From a virus: 60,898 bases of DNA. Shown one piece after another: positions 1 through 9,137 of the stretch. The notes under the pieces are model-generated. The model saw only the letters and a program-made list of their open reading frames with translations, did not search any database and had not been told where the DNA came from. Position 1 is the stretch's first letter. Each line of letters opens with the position of its first letter. The position numbers and the translations under genes were made by a program. Location: positions 1-60,898 of the IMG/VR virus record IMGVR_UViG_3300047462_000110; one strand, 5' to 3'.

Positions 1-109
1 AGCCACTTCATTTCTTCCGGTTTCACGCCAGGCGCTTTTTGCAACATGGCAAGCATCTGCTCGCCTGTGCCTTTACCCTGCTTCATGTCCAGAGCGGCGC
101 GCGCCACGC
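1..109. repeat. Direct terminal repeat, left copy
   Basis: These 109 bases are identical to 60790-60898. The repeat lies inside the polyvalent-protein reading frame, and joining the ends through it keeps that frame open. This fits an assembly overlap of a circular or circularly permuted molecule; a true short packaging repeat is less likely in mid-gene but cannot be excluded. Confidence 0.95.
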
Positions 110-3100
110 CGGAATAGAAGCCATCCAGGCCGGCCACCTTCTCTTGGTCGCGCAAACTGAAAAGCCGCCCTTGGTCGCCCTTGCCTACCGGGGGTCGCCA
201 GGCTGGGGGTGGGCTTTGCGGTGCGCTATTGCCTTGCGCAGCATCTGGATTGACGTTCGCGTCACCACGTCGTTGCTCCGCAATGCTTCGAGCATCCGCA
301 ACGATGCGAGCAAGTCCTTCATCGGGGCGAAAGGACTGGGTAAGTCTATCATTTGAGACGGCATTTGTCAGTTTTCCCGCTATTTCCTGTGTGATTTTGG
401 CGATTTCTTCCGGCATTGTCCATGAGGACGTGTAATCAATGACGTGCCCGGCATCCAAAATACGGGCCAGCACATCATTGTAATAGCGGTTCGCCGCAGC
501 ATAAGTGATGCGCTTGGATTGGGCGGCGGCATCAAGCGCGCCCCTCACTGCGCGCTCGGTCCCGAGAAAGGCGCGCACAATTAAAGCCTGATCGCGCGCC
601 AATCCGTTCCGCTCTGTCCACATACTACCAAGTTTTGCGCCAAACAAATTTCCATCGTGAGCGTGCGCAATCACATAGGACAAGCCTGGGTGCGCCAACT
701 GCGTTATGTCTTGATAAGAAAGCGGCATGCTGTTTGGGTGGTTATGTTGCACCACAAACGCATTGCGTGGGTCGGCTAAAGCTATTACCATTTCCGAAGT
801 GGGGGTCACATACGTCTGTGATCCCGTGCTCTGGTGCGTAATTTCGTCGGCCATCGGATCGTAAAGCCGCAGCGCCTCGCGCCCGTTGGCCTTGCCCCAT
901 TTGATCAATTCCGCCGCAGTGTCATGCGCTGGTTGTCCAAACGACGTGGCCCGCGGCGCAAACAGCCCCTCATCCGCCGCTTTTTGCTCGCCGCGCCCGG
1001 TCAGCCCGCGTTGCGCATCCCGCGCCGCCTGCGCCTGCACCGCCGCGTCCTGCCGGCCAAACAGCGCACCCTGGCCGGCTTTTTCCAGCGCCGCCTTGTC
1101 ACTTATCAGCGGTTCGCGCTTGGCGTAGAGCATTTCGGGTTTTACCGCTGGCCCGGCCTCGGGCGCCACGCGCTCACCCGTCCGTTTGCCGGAGAGGATC
1201 GAGTTGAACACGTCATCGGCGGTTTTGAAGCCCTGGCCGCGCAGTCCGGACCCCAGCGACCGCACGAAATTCATCATACGGTCGGCAATGCGCGTGATGT
1301 AGCCAGGTTGCGCATTGGCCCGGTTCACCGCTTCCTCGGCCAGCCGCGCTATCGCTTCCTCATGCACGGTCGCCGCATCGGTGCCATACAGCCGTTCGGT
1401 GCGGGCCCGGTTATCGCCCTGCCGCAGCCATTTTTCGGCCGCCCGGTCCAACGCCGCCCGCTCGCCCGGCTTCAACAGCCCCAGCGCCGGGTCGCGCAGT
1501 GCATGCACAATTTCGTGGAAAAACTTGGCCGGTATGTCGCTTGGGTCCGTGTCCAGCGCAAACTTGAGCAGCTCAGCCGCATAGGAGCCGTCCGCCGTGC
1601 CATCGTTCAGCCGCTCGAACAGCTTGAGCGTGACGGATTTCGGCACACCGGCCAAGCGCATCACATGCTCGGCCACCGCCTGAAATGCAGGGAAATGCGC
1701 GGGCGTGTCGGCCGCGCCAGCGCCAGCCGCACCTTGGCGGTTTGAGAGAAGCCCTGGCCCCTCTACTCCCGGCGCTGCTGCGCCATCCGCGCCAGCCGCG
1801 CCCGCCTGTCCTGCTCGTTCGTTATCAGCGCCGTGTTCCAAGCCCGCGCCCGCTCCGCTTCGGACAAGTGCCCTGGCTTTGGCGAGGAAGTCGGCGCTGG
1901 CGCCGCGGACTTGCTTGCCGCTGGCAACGTCACGGGCTGCTGCACTGAGGGCGTCGCTGAGGGGTCCGCGAGTGGTGGCGCCGCGTTGGAGGGTGTCGAT
2001 AAGCCGCTCATTCTCGGTCTGGCCCTTCTGGTTTGCTTCGGTGTCCAGCGTGTTGCCCGCGGCCGCCAACGTGTCCTCGCCGGCCACCGCCGACTGAAAC
2101 ACTTTCTTGTTGCCGCGCAGCGTTTGCAACGCCTGCCCCAGCACCTTGGCGCGCTCGGGAAACAGCGATTGCGCAAAAGCCTGGCTGCCGAACATATCCT
2201 CCTGCGTGCCGTCCAGGAAGCCACTGTTTTTCACATCCTGCACAAGCAGCCGCGCCTGTTCGGCGTTTGCCGGCTCAGCCTGGTGCAATATCTGGATCGC
2301 TGCCATTTGCTGTGCGGGGTCAGATATGGCGCGCCCCACTTCGGCGGCATACGGCGCCGGCACCACGCCATTGACCACCGCGCCGAATGCGTCATCAGAC
2401 AGCTTCGCCAAGCCCTGGCCCTGCTGCACCAACGCCGACTTGGGCGGCAGTTCGGGCAGCGTAAACCCTTCCACCGGCGGCGCGCGCAGCACCTTCGCCG
2501 CATCTAAGGCGGTGCCGCTGCCCTGTGCGATGTTACGATAAGCGCCCATCGCCCGCATGGCTTCCGGCGTGTATCCGTCCGCAGCGTCGTATATGCGCGC
2601 CGGAATTTGCACGTCGGGTTGCCCAGCAGCCTCGGCGCGCTTGGCGAGGTCCGTGCGTTGGTGCCCGTTCACCACATAGAGTTTGCCGTCCGTGTCGCGG
2701 TATGCGTCGATGGGGTCCGCCAGCGCCGGCTCCCATTGCTTCACGCCGGCCAGCGCGCCGGTTACGCCCGTGTCAGGGTCGGATTCCTTGTACTGAAATC
2801 GCTTGGGGTCGAGCGTAAGATCGCCGGGGCGCAGCATGGCGTAGGGGTTTGGCGCCCCCGTTTCATTTGGCGGGGCAGGCGGGGCGGCATTTAATTCCGG
2901 CGCAACATTCGGAATATTGGGTGCGGTTTCGGGCGCCGTATTCGGCATTTCGTGCGCACCGTTTGCGCCAGTTTCTTGCGCTGCCTGCCCTATGTGGGCT
3001 GGCGCAGCGGGTGGGGGCGCACCTGCACCACCTGCACCCGGCGGTGGGGGCGCACCTGCACCACCTGCACCCGGCGGCGCGGGCGCAGCCGCATTTGCGT

Positions 3101-4265
3101 CCGGTGGTGGCGGTGCGTCGGCTGGCCGGCCGGCCGCAATGTTGCCCAGCACGTTCAACCCATCGATCAGGGGCTGCGTCTTCGGCATGAGAGCATCGGC
3201 GCTCGACTTGGCGGCGATGCCGGCCGCCCGCACGATCAACCCCGCCAGAAACCCTTCTTTCCCGGCATCCATAACGCCAGCCGTGAGCGGCCGCGCCGGG
3301 TCATAGGTTTGGCTGGCAATGTAATTGCTGGCGAAATTGGATGCCGCATTGGCCGATCCGAACTCCACCCCATGCAAGCCCAGGTTCCAAAGCGTTTTCG
3401 CAAAGCCATCGCGAATGGGCGCGGGAACGGCAGAAAGCAGTCTTCCGACAGGCAGCGCCATCATGCCAGATTGCACCAAACCATTTGTAGAGGCGGCCTG
3501 GTCCGCCTGCTCCGGTGTCGCGCCTTTGCTGATGGCGTCCTTATAGGTGCTATCATACGACTGCGCGAATATTTGTGGCGCAATTACTGCCGCTGACGCC
3601 AGCGGGCCGCCAACTGCACCGGCCACCAAACCTGTCGCAGCCGTAGCACCCACATTTCCAACCGTGCCCAGAACTTTGGTTTGCCACCCTTCGTTGGCTT
3701 TATCCACCGGAAAGGTGCGCGTTCCGAAATCCGAAACGGCCTGGCCGGTTTCCTGGCCTGGCGCGGCCGGGGGCTTCGCAAGATATTGCTCCAGGTTTGC
3801 TTTGGCCTGCCGCAAATCGTCGGGCGACATGGCCGCATAGCCCGCCTGTTCGGCAAACACCGGCTCATTGCCGGTTGAACCGATTGGGGGCGCCGGCATA
3901 TCCTGGCCGCCTAGAATACGGTTTATCGTATCAAGCTTTTGCCGCGCATCAGACAGGCGTTCCTGCGCAACCTTTTGGCCCGCGCCCTGGATACTCGATC
4001 CGACACCGCCAATGACACCAGATGCGAGAGCGTTTTCATCCGCCGTCAGTTGGCTTTGCTTGCCGTCACGATCCAGCGCCATGGGATCATTATCGCTTCC
4101 CTCATCGCGCTTTGCCGGCGGCTCGTCCGTCTCAGTGGTGGCATCGGGCCGCCTTGCCAGGGGCGCGGCGGCCCACCACTGATCGCTACCGCTCGACGGT
4201 TTCGCCGGCGCGGCAGACTGCTGCACCAACGGCGCGGCTGACCACCACTGATCGTCGGGTGGCAT
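1..4265 (-). CDS. Giant polyvalent virion protein, N-terminal part (continues at 60898)
   Basis: The frame starts at ATG 4265-4263, which shares its A with the TAA of the gene upstream, and stays open to the window edge. Joined through the 109-bp repeat to 57168-60898 it gives one gene of about 2,628 residues. Landmarks seen by translating: a WW-containing repeat near the N-terminus, a Pro/Ala/Gly-rich linker around residue 400, a ParB/sulfiredoxin-like NGHQR motif near residue 533, a zincin motif HEIVH at about residue 917, and a JAMM/MPN-like HNHPNSMPLSYQD at about residue 1174. Fusions of ParB-like, zincin and JAMM domains with long low-similarity regions typify phage polyvalent proteins, which are thought to be ejected with the DNA and to act on host targets. 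The enzymatic roles are inferred from motifs only. Confidence 0.85.
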   Translation of the reverse strand, partial: MPPDDQWWSAAPLVQQSAAPAKPSSGSDQWWAAAPLARRPDATTETDEPPAKRDEGSDNDPMALDRDGKQSQLTADENALASGVIGGVGSSIQGAGQKVAQERLSDARQKLDTINRILGGQDMPAPPIGSTGNEPVFAEQAGYAAMSPDDLRQAKANLEQYLAKPPAAPGQETGQAVSDFGTRTFPVDKANEGWQTKVLGTVGNVGATAATGLVAGAVGGPLASAAVIAPQIFAQSYDSTYKDAISKGATPEQADQAASTNGLVQSGMMALPVGRLLSAVPAPIRDGFAKTLWNLGLHGVEFGSANAASNFASNYIASQTYDPARPLTAGVMDAGKEGFLAGLIVRAAGIAAKSSADALMPKTQPLIDGLNVLGNIAAGRPADAPPPPDANAAAPAPPGAGGAGAPPPPGAGGAGAPPPAAPAHIGQAAQETGANGAHEMPNTAPETAPNIPNVAPELNAAPPAPPNETGAPNPYAMLRPGDLTLDPKRFQYKESDPDTGVTGALAGVKQWEPALADPIDAYRDTDGKLYVVNGHQRTDLAKRAEAAGQPDVQIPARIYDAADGYTPEAMRAMGAYRNIAQGSGTALDAAKVLRAPPVEGFTLPELPPKSALVQQGQGLAKLSDDAFGAVVNGVVPAPYAAEVGRAISDPAQQMAAIQILHQAEPANAEQARLLVQDVKNSGFLDGTQEDMFGSQAFAQSLFPERAKVLGQALQTLRGNKKVFQSAVAGEDTLAAAGNTLDTEANQKGQTENERLIDTLQRGATTRGPLSDALSAAARDVASGKQVRGASADFLAKARALVRSGAGAGLEHGADNERAGQAGAAGADGAAAPGVEGPGLLSNRQGAAGAGAADTPAHFPAFQAVAEHVMRLAGVPKSVTLKLFERLNDGTADGSYAAELLKFALDTDPSDIPAKFFHEIVHALRDPALGLLKPGERAALDRAAEKWLRQGDNRARTERLYGTDAATVHEEAIARLAEEAVNRANAQPGYITRIADRMMNFVRSLGSGLRGQGFKTADDVFNSILSGKRTGERVAPEAGPAVKPEMLYAKREPLISDKAALEKAGQGALFGRQDAAVQAQAARDAQRGLTGRGEQKAADEGLFAPRATSFGQPAHDTAAELIKWGKANGREALRLYDPMADEITHQSTGSQTYVTPTSEMVIALADPRNAFVVQHNHPNSMPLSYQDITQLAHPGLSYVIAHAHDGNLFGAKLGSMWTERNGLARDQALIVRAFLGTERAVRGALDAAAQSKRITYAAANRYYNDVLARILDAGHVIDYTSSWTMPEEIAKITQEIAGKLTNAVSNDRLTQSFRPDEGLARIVADARSIAEQRRGDANVNPDAAQGNSAPQSPPPAWRPPVGKGDQGRLFSLRDQEKVAGLDGFYSGVARAALDMKQGKGTGEQMLAMLQKAPGVKPEEMKW
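3011..3076. repeat. Two tandem 33-bp units inside the polyvalent gene
   Basis: Two perfect 33-bp copies (3011-3043 and 3044-3076) encode an 11-residue Pro/Gly/Ala unit twice, followed by a degenerate third copy. They form a flexible linker in the polyvalent protein, probably between two domains. Confidence 0.85.
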
Positions 4266-7200
4266 TACGGCTTGATCCGCAATTGGCCCTTAGGGTCATA
4301 GAACTGCGTGCCGGATGGCAGCGCGTTATACTCCTGAGCACTTTGCGGCCGAGCAATCTGCGGCTGACCACCGCCCACGCCTTGCTGGCCCTGCGTTGAT
4401 GCGGGCGCCCCCAGGCCGGGCGACGGAACCGCCCCGTAAATCTTCTTGTAACTGTCGATTGCCTGTGCGTTCGCATCACCTTCCGTAATCGGACGACCTG
4501 CGGCGGACGCATTGAACAATGCGGCATTGCGCATTTTGACCACTTCGGTCTGCTGCTGCGCGTTCAATCTCAAACCAGCAATTTGCAACTGTTGAGCAAG
4601 CGCCGCCTCACGATCTCCATGCTGCAAATCGGCCGCATGATTCCGCGCATCAGCAGCCGCTTTTGCCGCGTCAACCTTTGCATCGGCACTGGTCTGCGCC
4701 GCGGGCAGCGCATACACCGCATCCGTATAAGGTTTGCCGTTCGCGTCCACCTGAATGGGCTGCCCCGGCTTCGGGTATGCATACCGGTAGATCATGGCGC
4801 CGTTCGCATCGGTGCCCATCGGCAACAGCGCATTGCCATCACGGTCCGCCTGCTGCTGCGCAATGCCCAGCCGCGCGCCCTCGATACCCGTCCGCGCGGC
4901 ATCGTTTTTCAACATGCCGGCCTGGTATTGCGCCTCAGCCGTCGCACGCTGCGCCGCCGTGCTTTCGTCCGCCTGATTGTGCCGGCTCGTCTCGTTCAAT
5001 ATCGCAGCGTCATGGCCCAACTGGTCTTTGTGCCACTGCACTTCGTCAGCCATTCTTGCGGCTTCTTGTTTCAGGCTCACAGCCTTTTGCTGCTGCTCCT
5101 GATACTGCTGGTCTTCCTTGCCGTACATGCCCAGGCCCGCTTCCACGCCCTCCGCAATGTTGCGTATGGCGTGCGTGTGGTTGCCCAGCACCGAGGCGGC
5201 AATGCCCATCAGCGCCGGCATCCACAGGTTTGGCTTCTCTGGCGTGTAGCTGTCCGCCGCCGGTTGCGCGGCACTCGGCGGCGCCGGCGTGGGGGGCGTG
5301 GCCGGCGTCACAATTCCGGCCGGCGCGTTGGTCGGATCGGGCGATGCATTGAGTGCGGCGGTATTGTCCGCCGACGTGCCGGCGCCACCCCATACGCTCG
5401 TATCGTCGGCTGGGCCACCACCGGCCAGGCGATTGCGGAACGGCACCACGATGCCGCCGCTGCGCAGCCCGAACGGCGATGTGGCGGGCGGCGTTGCCAT
5501 TGGCCGGGTGCTGAACGGATTTGCGCCAGCCGCGCTTGCATGCAAATCGGCTTGCGGCAGGCCGCGCAGCCCGAACGGATCGGCGTTGCCCATGCCACTA
5601 TCCACGCCGCCGCCGAACGCACGCGCCACGATGCCACCGTTGTTCAGGCCGCCGCCAATGCCGCCATAGCCGGGGATATAGCCCATGGCTGGCATGCCCG
5701 TGGTGCCCGTCGCCTGAACTGGCACAGGTGGCGCCATGTCGTAGGGCTGCATCGCCTCATTGCCGACAATACCCCCATGCGCACGGTGCTGCGGGAACGG
5801 CACCACAATGCCGCCATGGGCATGGTGCTGCGGCTCCGGTGCATCGTCGTTTGCCGCGCCCACCCGGCCGCCGTCTTTTAGGCCGAGAAGCGCAAGGAGC
5901 CACGAACCTACATGCGCCAGCCCGCTTCCCACCGCCGTTACGCCAGCAGCCAAACCGGAACCAACGGCGCTTGCGCCCGATGCCAGCGCAGAACCTACGT
6001 CAGCCGCCCCTGCCTCCACCGCGCTGCCAAGGCCACCCAGGAACCCAGCGCCACCACTCGCTGCCGTGGGCAAAATACCCGTGGCAGCGCCGGTTGCGCC
6101 CAAGCCGTCCGTGGCGCGCAGCGCCGAATCAACCGCCGCCGCATCGCTCGCGCCAGCCGCCGCCGTATCCGCCGCCGCGCCCATGCCCGTGGTGGCACCC
6201 GTCGCGCCACTCGCAAAGCCGGGCAGCACCCCGGGCGTTGCCGCCGCGCCGCCGCCAAACCAGCCGTTCGCGCCAAAAATCGGCCCCAGGCCCAAATTGT
6301 TCCACAGCGAGGTTGCCCCACCAGCCGCGCCGATCAAACCCTCGCCCTGCTGCAACCCGCTCTGATGCTGCATCGCAGGCGCATTCGGCGCAGGCGGCCC
6401 CTTGCCGATCCCTCCGCCACCGCCACCGCCGCTCGCGCCCGGAATATAGCTGGTAGCCGGGTCCGGCGTATCGCCAAGGATCGAAATGCCGCCGCCGCCG
6501 TCGTAGCCCGGCACAATGCCGCCCTCAGCCCGGCCAAGCCGCCCACCGCGCCAGCTTTGCGATGTGGTGCTGGTGCTGGTGCCGCCCACGTTCGAGCCGA
6601 TGCCCTCCGTGATGTTCGCCAGCCACCCCGTCTGCTGATACGGAAACGCCTGCTGCGCCTGCCATTGCTCATAGGCTGTGTTCAACCCGGCCTGCTGCTG
6701 CTGCTGCTGCGTCAGCCCCGATTGCGCCAGCGCCGACGCATCCGTCAGCCCCAGGCTCGTTCCCTCATTCGCCAAATTGCCATAGGCATACCCAGCTTGC
6801 GAGTTCAGCCACGCATTGGCCTCGTTCGCGCCAAGCTGCGCGCCTTGCTGCTGGTTGAACTCCTGCTGCGCGTTCTGGAAATTCGACGTGTTCAGCCCGG
6901 CCAGGGTCGCATTGTTTGCCAAGGCTTGCTGTCCACCAAGTATCCCCTGCGCCACCCCCATGCGATCGCCACCGAACGCACCCGCCGAAGCCGCATTGCC
7001 GGCAAGCTGGTTTTGCTGCTGCGCATCGGTGTTGCCAATTTGTGCCTCAGTCGCATTGACCACATCCGACTGATACGGGTTTTCGTACTGCGACAACGAG
7101 CCTTGCCCGTATTGCTGCACGCCCGACCATAGCGGCGCCGTCGATTTGCCAACCGATGATGCCGCCTGATTGAGCAAGGGCTGATAACTGCCCTGCTGCT

Positions 7201-7384
7201 GCGCAACCTCGTTCTGCGCCTGCGTCTGCTGCGGCGTGAAGCCCGCAACAAGCTGTCCCGTGTATGCCTGATATGGCGTGCTGGCTACGCCGGTCGCCCG
7301 GTTCACCGTGTTGGTGTAGGCATTCAGAAACTGCGGTGGAACCGTGGTGGATGAGGTTGTGGTCTGTGAACCGCCGCCGCTCAT
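4265..7384 (-). CDS. Large Gly/Gln/Ala-rich virion protein, possible DNA-ejection protein
   Basis: 1,039 residues. The N-terminal 270 residues are Gln/Asn/Ala-rich and predicted helical. The middle (about 280-700) is glycine-rich and carries several GGIV motifs (GGIVPGYDGG, two GGIVVPF, GGIVGNEA, GGIVARAFGG) between Pro/Gly linkers. Residues about 760-1000 look like a long coiled coil with many Ala, Gln and charged residues. It sits between the acetyltransferase-like gene (ATGA overlap at 7381-7384) and the giant polyvalent gene, the usual place for podoviral internal or ejection proteins. No enzymatic motif was seen, and the role is inferred from composition and position. Confidence 0.75.
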   Translation of the reverse strand: MSGGGSQTTTSSTTVPPQFLNAYTNTVNRATGVASTPYQAYTGQLVAGFTPQQTQAQNEVAQQQGSYQPLLNQAASSVGKSTAPLWSGVQQYGQGSLSQYENPYQSDVVNATEAQIGNTDAQQQNQLAGNAASAGAFGGDRMGVAQGILGGQQALANNATLAGLNTSNFQNAQQEFNQQQGAQLGANEANAWLNSQAGYAYGNLANEGTSLGLTDASALAQSGLTQQQQQQAGLNTAYEQWQAQQAFPYQQTGWLANITEGIGSNVGGTSTSTTSQSWRGGRLGRAEGGIVPGYDGGGGISILGDTPDPATSYIPGASGGGGGGGIGKGPPAPNAPAMQHQSGLQQGEGLIGAAGGATSLWNNLGLGPIFGANGWFGGGAAATPGVLPGFASGATGATTGMGAAADTAAAGASDAAAVDSALRATDGLGATGAATGILPTAASGGAGFLGGLGSAVEAGAADVGSALASGASAVGSGLAAGVTAVGSGLAHVGSWLLALLGLKDGGRVGAANDDAPEPQHHAHGGIVVPFPQHRAHGGIVGNEAMQPYDMAPPVPVQATGTTGMPAMGYIPGYGGIGGGLNNGGIVARAFGGGVDSGMGNADPFGLRGLPQADLHASAAGANPFSTRPMATPPATSPFGLRSGGIVVPFRNRLAGGGPADDTSVWGGAGTSADNTAALNASPDPTNAPAGIVTPATPPTPAPPSAAQPAADSYTPEKPNLWMPALMGIAASVLGNHTHAIRNIAEGVEAGLGMYGKEDQQYQEQQQKAVSLKQEAARMADEVQWHKDQLGHDAAILNETSRHNQADESTAAQRATAEAQYQAGMLKNDAARTGIEGARLGIAQQQADRDGNALLPMGTDANGAMIYRYAYPKPGQPIQVDANGKPYTDAVYALPAAQTSADAKVDAAKAAADARNHAADLQHGDREAALAQQLQIAGLRLNAQQQTEVVKMRNAALFNASAAGRPITEGDANAQAIDSYKKIYGAVPSPGLGAPASTQGQQGVGGGQPQIARPQSAQEYNALPSGTQFYDPKGQLRIKP

Positions 7385-8037
7385 GGCACGCTTCCCTTCG
7401 GATCAGGGTAGATGAAGAACGCCCCGATATAGTTTCCATTGCGGCCGTAAAATGCCACCTTTTTTTCGACGTTCTCCTTGCTGGTCACGCCGCTCAGCAG
7501 CCACACGCGATACCCGAAGCCGCTGGTCATATCGTCGCTGCACCAACGGGCAAACTGCGCCAGGTGCATGGCATGATTGGATTTGCGGTGCGCGGGATGC
7601 ACGAACGCCCAAACCTCTTGCAGGAAATAAGCGCGCGACCACCACCATTGAAAAAACGCCAGATTGATGCACGCCACCGGCTTGCCGTCCGGCCCGTCGA
7701 TCACGCCCAGTACAGCGCCCTTTCGCTGCGTGCCCATGCGGATATGCTCCATGATCTTTTCCGGGCACGGCGCCGCAATATCGAGGGCGTTTTCCTTCAC
7801 ATCCAACAGCATCAGTTCCAGCAACGCGGCCTCGTCCGCCGGCACCGCCGCGCGCACATCGCCGGGCTTCGCGGTCGGCCCATTAACCGGCCGCGCCTCG
7901 CCTTGGCTGGCCAACCACAAACGCAACGCGCGCCGCCCATCCTTGAGCACGCCCTTGCCCACGCGCTTGAGCGCATCGGCCGGAACGGTCATGCCGTCCT
8001 CGGTCACATCCGGCGTTTGTGTGGTGGCGTCCAGCAT
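7381..8037 (-). CDS. GNAT-like acetyltransferase-family protein
   Basis: 218 residues. Residues about 65-215 resemble the phage GNAT-like fold: an alternating alpha/beta pattern with a central strand (ACINLAFFQWWW), then LQEVWAFVHPAHR, which looks like the beta4-alpha3 acetyl-CoA region, and a final AFYGRNGNYIGAFF strand. Proteins of this type are common among tail-assembly genes of podoviruses, where their substrate is unknown. The pyrophosphate-binding loop is not canonical (HPAHRKSNHA), so catalysis is uncertain. Overlaps the next gene by ATGA. Confidence 0.6.
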   Translation of the reverse strand: MLDATTQTPDVTEDGMTVPADALKRVGKGVLKDGRRALRLWLASQGEARPVNGPTAKPGDVRAAVPADEAALLELMLLDVKENALDIAAPCPEKIMEHIRMGTQRKGAVLGVIDGPDGKPVACINLAFFQWWWSRAYFLQEVWAFVHPAHRKSNHAMHLAQFARWCSDDMTSGFGYRVWLLSGVTSKENVEKKVAFYGRNGNYIGAFFIYPDPKGSVP

Positions 8038-8046
8038 CGCGCGTTC

Positions 8047-8922
8047 CTACTTCTTTTTCGGCCCCGGAAGGTGTTTCAAATCCTTGATGGTGCGCCGCCG
8101 GACTTCCAACACAAACGCATCGAGCAAATCATGCCCGCGCTTCATGTCGCCACGCCCCAGCGCGCGCACCTGCTCCGGTGACACCTGATATTCCCCGCCC
8201 GCCGCAATAATTGGCACCCGCGCACCAGCCGCGCCCGGCTGCTGGCCACCGCGCGATTCAAGCCTTGGCGCGCGTGGCGGGGCAGGGGGGCCGCGACCAT
8301 GCTCGCCACGCGGCATCGGAATGCCGCGCGGTCCCGAACCCAGCATACGGTCCATCGCTTGCGCCCCGGCCAGACTGTTGCCCTCGCCAATGCCAGAGAT
8401 CACATCCGCCGGAATGATGTAGCTGCCCGCCAGTGGCTCCATGTTGATGGTATCGGTGCGCCCAGGCGAATACGCATGGATCATGCCCGTTTCGCCACGC
8501 GCGGCGCTGCGGGTCCACCACGGGTCTTCCTGCGATGACGGCATGCCGCCCATATCGAAATGCTGGCGCGCAATGCCGCCACCGCGCTGCATTGCATTGG
8601 TCGTCGGCGGCAACGCCACGCCTGCGGCCGCGGCGCTCTGCGTTGGCGCAATGCCAGAACCGGGCTGGATCATGTTTCCGCCCGCGCTCGCCGCCGGCAA
8701 CTGAGGCTGCTGCGCCGGCGCGGAAAGCTGCGCGTTCGGCATCATCAACCGCTGCTGCAACACGCGCTGCGCCATCATGCCCTGCTGCGTGCCGCCGGTC
8801 CGCGCCGCAAGCTCCTGCAATTTTTCTGTGGGCAGTTGCGCAAGCTGCTGCATAGCCCCCGCCATTTGCGGGTTGCCACCACCAATGCCGCCGCCCGGCA
8901 TCGCGGACATTGCGCCGCTCAT
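8047..8922 (-). CDS. Conserved podoviral structural protein
   Basis: 291 residues. The N-terminal half is low in complexity (Gly, Met, Gln, Ala). The C-terminal 60 residues contain GGEYQVSPEQVRALGRG followed by KRGHDLLDAFVLEVRR and a basic tail ending PGPKKK. This region resembles a domain I recognise from tail or internal virion genes of other podoviruses, but it has no assigned function. Start overlaps the previous gene by ATGA. Confidence 0.6.
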   Translation of the reverse strand: MSGAMSAMPGGGIGGGNPQMAGAMQQLAQLPTEKLQELAARTGGTQQGMMAQRVLQQRLMMPNAQLSAPAQQPQLPAASAGGNMIQPGSGIAPTQSAAAAGVALPPTTNAMQRGGGIARQHFDMGGMPSSQEDPWWTRSAARGETGMIHAYSPGRTDTINMEPLAGSYIIPADVISGIGEGNSLAGAQAMDRMLGSGPRGIPMPRGEHGRGPPAPPRAPRLESRGGQQPGAAGARVPIIAAGGEYQVSPEQVRALGRGDMKRGHDLLDAFVLEVRRRTIKDLKHLPGPKKK

Positions 8923-9137
8923 GTGGCGTAATACGGGAGCTTGCCCGTGGTCCCATCGCTGAACGTCACGGTCACAAAACCCACTGGGTTACTCGGCAAT
9001 GTCGCGGCGCCGCCCGTAGCCGTGCTGCTTTTCGCGCCGAGCTGAATGCCCAGGGTTTTCAGCGTGATCAGGATTTGCCCGAGCAACTGATTGCGCGCCT
9101 GCTGCGCGGTGACTTCCTGTGTGTTGCTGCCGCTCAT
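8919..9137 (-). CDS. Small virion-operon protein of unknown function
   Basis: 72 residues from the ATG that overlaps the TGA of the tail-hub gene (9134-9137). An amphipathic helix (about residues 8-30) is followed by a short beta segment with VTVTFSDGTTGKLPYY. Longer versions in this frame need a start inside the hub gene and are not supported. No family recognised. Confidence 0.6.
   Translation of the reverse strand: MSGSNTQEVTAQQARNQLLGQILITLKTLGIQLGAKSSTATGGAATLPSNPVGFVTVTFSDGTTGKLPYYAT

Noticed and set aside
834-3596. Long plus-strand frames in the first 4 kb
   Set aside because: They are Arg/Ala/Pro-rich shadows of the polyvalent gene, which is open on the minus strand throughout.
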